Below are positions 60,751-64,000 of a stretch of 64,000 nucleotides of DNA, piece after piece. The position numbers were made by a program, and so were the translations under genes. This DNA is from Bordetella parapertussis (GTDB lineage Bacteria > Pseudomonadota > Gammaproteobacteria > Burkholderiales > Burkholderiaceae_B): NCBI GenBank assembly GCA_945865935.1, contig CAMBFI010000002.1, forward strand, positions 276,083 to 340,082, read 5' to 3'. Within the stretch, counting starts at the first letter, position 1; every line of letters begins with the position of its first letter. The notes below the pieces were generated by a model, which searched no databases, was not told the origin of the DNA, and saw nothing but the letters and a program-made list of their open reading frames with translations.

Positions 60751-61656
60751 ATGGTCACTAAAAAACCTAAAGGTCTAGGGCGCGGATTAGAGGCTCTTCT
60801 GGGTGCGGATGCCCCTGGCATTGGCCAACTTGCGCAAGGCGAAGTCTCGCCAGGACAGCCAAGTACTTTGCCAGTTAGCAAGTTGCAAGCTGGAAAGTAC
60901 CAGCCACGTACACGCATGGACGAAGGTACTTTGGCCGAGCTCGCGGACTCGATTCGCGCTCAAGGCATCATGCAGCCGATCTTGGTCAGGCCAGTGGATG
61001 CCGCCAAAGGTCGTTATGAAATTATTGCCGGCGAACGTCGTTTTCGCGCAGCGCAACTAGCCGGCCTGACCGAAGTCCCCGTGCTGGTTAAGGATGTTGC
61101 TGACGAACACGCTGCTGCGATGGCGTTGATTGAAAACATCCAACGAGAAGACCTCAACCCGCTTGAAGAAGCGCAAGGCGTAAAGCGCTTGCTTGATGAG
61201 TTTGGTCTAACACACGAGCAAGCATCTCAGGCAATTGGTCGCTCACGCTCTGCAACAAGCAACTTGCTGCGCTTACTTAATCTCGCAAGCGCAGTCCAAA
61301 CCATGTTGCTTGCCGGTGACATTGATATGGGCCATGCACGCGCGCTGTTGGCCGTCGACACGGCCACACAAATCCAACTGGCGAATCAGATCATCGCTAA
61401 GCGTTTATCCGTGCGTGACGCAGAGCAGCTCGTTGCCCGCACCGATAAAGGAGCATCAACCAAAACATCACGCCCTAAAACCGTACCGCGAGATGTCGCG
61501 AGACTCGAAGAAGCGCTTTCGGATCAACTTGGAACAAAAGTGACATTGAAAGTCACAGGCAAAGAGCGTGGGCAGTTGATTGTTGACTTCCATGGTTGGG
61601 AGCATTGCTCTTCCATCATTGAAAAAATGCACCTTAAAGAAGATCTTGAAAGCTAA
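60751..61656 (+). CDS. parB: Chromosome partitioning protein ParB
   Basis: The 301-residue CTPase and DNA-binding protein loads at parS and spreads. It starts GLGRGLEALLG (a ParA-contacting N-terminus), then IMQPILVRPV and AGERRFRAAQLAGLTEVPV, the ParB/Srx CTP-binding part (GERRFRAA), a helix-turn-helix (ALIENIQREDLNPLEEA, SQAIGRSRSATSNLLRLLNL) and a C-terminal dimer domain. ATG 60751 with AGGA at 8 bp is preferred to the ATG at 60724. parS lies upstream in this operon region. Confidence 0.96.
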   Translation: MVTKKPKGLGRGLEALLGADAPGIGQLAQGEVSPGQPSTLPVSKLQAGKYQPRTRMDEGTLAELADSIRAQGIMQPILVRPVDAAKGRYEIIAGERRFRAAQLAGLTEVPVLVKDVADEHAAAMALIENIQREDLNPLEEAQGVKRLLDEFGLTHEQASQAIGRSRSATSNLLRLLNLASAVQTMLLAGDIDMGHARALLAVDTATQIQLANQIIAKRLSVRDAEQLVARTDKGASTKTSRPKTVPRDVARLEEALSDQLGTKVTLKVTGKERGQLIVDFHGWEHCSSIIEKMHLKEDLES

Positions 61657-61671
61657 TTGGAGACAAACAAC

Positions 61672-63258
61672 ATGACAAATCAAAACGGATCGGCAGTGTC
61701 CGCAAAGACGCTAAAGTCTTGGGTGCATGACGGAAAAGAAATTGCCTTGCTTGATGTGCGTGAACACGGACAATACGGCGAAGAACATTTGTTCTATGTT
61801 GTATCAACGCCCTACAGCAAACTAGAAGCTGAAGTGGATCGCCTGGTCGGTCGTAAAGATGTTCGTATGGTTCTGGTGGGTGACGACGAAAATGTCTTAT
61901 CTTTAAAAGCGTGCAAGCGCCTGGCAGATACGGGCTACACCAATCTGCACTACTTAGAGGGCGGCATGGCGGCGTGGAAGGCGGCCGGGTTGGAGGTTTT
62001 TGCAGGCGTCAATTTGCCGAGCAAAGCATTTGGTGAGCTGGCAGAGCATGCCTTTGATACCCCACGTATCACCGCACAAGAGCTCAATGAGAAGATCAAG
62101 AATAAAGAAGACATGGTGATTCTGGACGGACGTCCCTACACTGAATACCGAAAAATGAGTATCCCGACCGCGATGTGTTGCCCGAACGGTGAGCTGCCTC
62201 TGCGCATAGACGACATTGTGACCAGCCCTGACACGACGATTGTTATTAATTGTGCAGGACGCACACGCAGCATTATTGGTGCTCAAACGCTCATTAATCT
62301 GGGTATAAAAAATAAAGTGGTTGCGCTGGAAAACGGCACCCAAGGTTGGTATCTGGCCGACTTCGTCCTTGACCATGGTGCGGCGCAACGACATCCCCTT
62401 GTTGTTGATCCGAATGCCGCGAAACAACGCCAAGCCAGGGCACGCGCACTTGCACAAAAACATCACGTGCCTTTTGTGAGCGGAGAGCAAGTTCAAAAGT
62501 GGCTCGCGGACAAAGAGCGTACGACGTTCTTGTGCGATGTGCGTACCCCAGAAGAGTTTGCACAAGGCAGCATCCCCGGTGCGCAACACACGCCGGGTGG
62601 GCAGCTCGTCCAAGCCACCGATCAATATGTTGGTGTGCGCGGGGCAAGGCTGGTGTTATTTGATAGCGATGGCTCTCGGGCGCCTGCGATGGCCTCATGG
62701 TTGGCCATGTTGGGTTGGGAGGTTGCTGTCTGTGACGACGCGCTGCAGTACAAGTGGGGCCAGGTCGCACCGGCGAAACTGAGCAAGGCACCTGCACTGG
62801 GGAAACTCGCCGCGACCGAACTCAGTGCGTTGCTAAGTGGTGGTGCAACAGTGTTGGATTTGCGCGCGAGTACGAAGTATCGCGAGGGCCACGTTCGCGG
62901 TGCGCTATGGGCGGTACGACCTACCCTTGGAACACTTGCACCGCTGGACGGGAAGTCCGTCGTTCTTTTTGTTGATGATGTGGCGGTCGCGGAGCACGCC
63001 GCACTGGACTTGACCGAGTTGGGCGTAAGCAAGCTGCGGGTCTGTATGGCGACCAAAGAGCTATGCGTGGCAGCGGGGCTAGATTGGATACCGACGCCTG
63101 ACGAGCCCACGGACGCCCAAAGTATTGATTACCTATTTTTTGTGCATGACCGCCACGATGGCAACAAAGCCGCCGCGCGGCAATATTTGGCTTGGGAAAT
63201 GAACCTATTGGCGCAGATCGACGAGCAAGAGCGCGGCGCGTTCAAACTCCCGCACTAA
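61672..63258 (+). CDS. Four-domain rhodanese-like sulfurtransferase
   Basis: The 528-residue soluble protein contains four rhodanese-like domains, about 8-112, 133-236, 266-365 and 378-475, plus a C-terminal helical extension. Rhodaneses carry sulfur as a cysteine persulfide. Only domain 2 keeps the catalytic loop, with Cys194 in VINCAGRTRS. The equivalent loops of domains 1, 3 and 4 have Asp instead (GDDENV, FDSDGSRAP, VDDVAVA). ATG 61672 has GGAG 9 bp upstream, 15 bp after parB. The substrate is unknown; single-Cys multidomain rhodaneses include sulfur carriers and thiosulfate enzymes. Confidence 0.88.
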   Translation: MTNQNGSAVSAKTLKSWVHDGKEIALLDVREHGQYGEEHLFYVVSTPYSKLEAEVDRLVGRKDVRMVLVGDDENVLSLKACKRLADTGYTNLHYLEGGMAAWKAAGLEVFAGVNLPSKAFGELAEHAFDTPRITAQELNEKIKNKEDMVILDGRPYTEYRKMSIPTAMCCPNGELPLRIDDIVTSPDTTIVINCAGRTRSIIGAQTLINLGIKNKVVALENGTQGWYLADFVLDHGAAQRHPLVVDPNAAKQRQARARALAQKHHVPFVSGEQVQKWLADKERTTFLCDVRTPEEFAQGSIPGAQHTPGGQLVQATDQYVGVRGARLVLFDSDGSRAPAMASWLAMLGWEVAVCDDALQYKWGQVAPAKLSKAPALGKLAATELSALLSGGATVLDLRASTKYREGHVRGALWAVRPTLGTLAPLDGKSVVLFVDDVAVAEHAALDLTELGVSKLRVCMATKELCVAAGLDWIPTPDEPTDAQSIDYLFFVHDRHDGNKAAARQYLAWEMNLLAQIDEQERGAFKLPH

Positions 63259-63353
63259 GAAAAACCTTACACTCAATAATTCTTTATTTCTGGAGCGGCA
63301 GTGAAAGTGTGTGACTAATCCCTTTCGATAGTGGTTACAACCCCCAGACTTTC

Positions 63354-63382
63354 TTGACAATTCGGAAAAGTTCCATCATAAT
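63354..63382 (+). promoter_or_regulatory. Strong promoter of the tRNA-Tyr/Gly/Thr-tuf cluster
   Basis: A perfect -35 TTGACA, 17 bp, then CATAAT, with five of six matches. Transcription would start near 63389, shortly before tRNA-Tyr. Perfect spacing suits a highly expressed stable RNA operon. Confidence 0.85.
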
Positions 63383-63397
63383 CATCGGTTCTCTTGT

Positions 63398-63484
63398 GGA
63401 GAGGTGCCCGAGTGGTTAAAGGGGGCAGACTGTAAATCTGTTGGCCTTGCGCCTACGTTGGTTCGAATCCAACCTTCTCCACCA
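63398..63484 (+). tRNA. tRNA-Tyr(GTA)
   Basis: A tRNA of 87 nt with a long variable arm. The acceptor GGAGAGG pairs with the 3' strand CTTCTCC, followed by A and encoded CCA. The anticodon loop CTGTAAA has GTA. The T loop GTTCGAATCC is standard. Confidence 0.96.
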
Positions 63485-63522
63485 AAGAGGCGAACGCTTA
63501 GACGTACGCAAGCTCGAGACGG

Positions 63523-63596
63523 GCGGGTGTAGCTCAATGGTAGAGCAGAAGCCTTCCAAGCTTACGACGAGGGTTCGATTCCCTTCACCCGCTCCA
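63523..63596 (+). tRNA. tRNA-Gly(TCC)
   Basis: A 74-nt tRNA with acceptor GCGGGTG pairing with CACCCGC, D arm TAGCTCAATGGTAGAGCA, anticodon TCC in CTTCCAA, T arm GGTTCGATTCC and encoded CCA. Reads GGA and GGG codons. Confidence 0.96.
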
Positions 63597-63706
63597 GTGG
63601 CTCGTGCAGGTTGTACAGGGTAAAGAGATGTTAGTAGTAGCGAAGTTAATGTGCAGTTCGCGGTACGTATAGATTAGAGGTTCGTGGGGCCCAGCCCGGC
63701 GAATGC

Positions 63707-63781
<75 letters not shown>

Positions 63782-63852
63782 GTAGAAAGCAGTTAGTACT
63801 AAACACAGGTTATTTATTCTTCATTCGCTTTAATTCCGGTCAGGAGTCAGCC

Positions 63853-64000
63853 ATGGCAAAAGGTAAATTCGAACGCACCAAACCACACGTCAACGTTGGC
63901 ACAATTGGCCACGTTGACCACGGCAAAACGACGCTGACCGCAGCGATCACGACGGTGTTGTCCAAGAAGTTTGGCGGTGAAGCGAAAGGGTACGCGCAGA
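63853..64000 (+). CDS. tuf: Elongation factor Tu (start only)
   Basis: The first 49 residues are in the window: [36 protein letters not shown]. The P-loop GHVDHGKT is at 19-26, the EF-Tu GTPase signature. AGGAG precedes the ATG. The rest lies beyond the right edge. The tRNA-tuf arrangement is common in proteobacteria, with tRNA-Trp, secE and nusG expected after it. Confidence 0.97.
   Translation, partial: MAKGKFERTKPHVNVGTIGHVDHGKTTLTAAITTVLSKKFGGEAKGYAQ

Overview
The window looks like part of the main chromosome of a betaproteobacterium of the order Burkholderiales, most like an Alcaligenaceae member. The gene content supports this: orphan Bug/TctC solute receptors, a TAXI-type TRAP transporter, an rpmH-rnpA-yidD-yidC-mnmE block, a tRNA-Tyr/Gly/Thr-tuf cluster, DUF1840, Smg and a Lys/Ala-rich protein tail like bacterial histone H1 relatives. 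The placement is inferred from protein character; no search was run.

Left part (1-20.7 kb). A class II glutamine amidotransferase is cut by the left edge. A gene-free, AT-richer gap follows and ends in a 50-nt 3' fragment of a tRNA-Asn, possibly an old attachment-site scar. Next come a TlpA-like redoxin, a divergent pair of pyrophosphatases (membrane proton pump hppA and soluble ppa) and an accessory catabolic stretch: iron alcohol dehydrogenase, alpha/beta hydrolase, gamma-glutamyltransferase-like protein, amidase, FMN protein, class II aldolase, two Bug receptors and a D-2-hydroxyacid dehydrogenase. rhlE, prfC, an unknown secreted or anchored protein and rpoN (sigma-54) follow.

Middle part (20.7-43.9 kb). 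leuA is preceded by a leader with a leucine-codon-rich small ORF and nested inverted repeats, which suggests attenuation. After it come a formylglycine sulfatase, a DUF455 ferritin-like protein, a SET-domain methyltransferase, panB, topoisomerase III with a histone-H1-like tail, gluQRS, smg, a TRAP transporter with its receptor, a biotin-dependent acyl-CoA carboxylase (probably methylcrotonyl-CoA), an MBL hydrolase, cystathionine beta-lyase, a DsbA-like thioredoxin, a SPOR protein, argS and DUF1840.

Right part (43.9-64 kb) is the replication-origin neighbourhood. dnaA-dnaN-gyrB run leftward and are followed 8 bp later by an iron alcohol dehydrogenase. rpmH-rnpA-yidD-yidC-mnmE run rightward. 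Two intergenic regions with DnaA boxes (54274-54659 and 56953-57302) flank an aminotransferase and an AbrB-like membrane protein; the second also carries two perfect parS sites just before mnmG-rsmG-parA-parB. A four-domain rhodanese protein, tRNA-Tyr, tRNA-Gly, tRNA-Thr and the start of tuf close the window.

Most genes are housekeeping or ordinary metabolism. No CRISPR array, intact insertion sequence, prophage or recognisable defence system was seen. The points most worth following are the leucine leader, the split origin with its parS pair, the SET-domain protein with an intact post-SET zinc cluster, the mostly degenerate tetra-rhodanese and the tRNA fragment.
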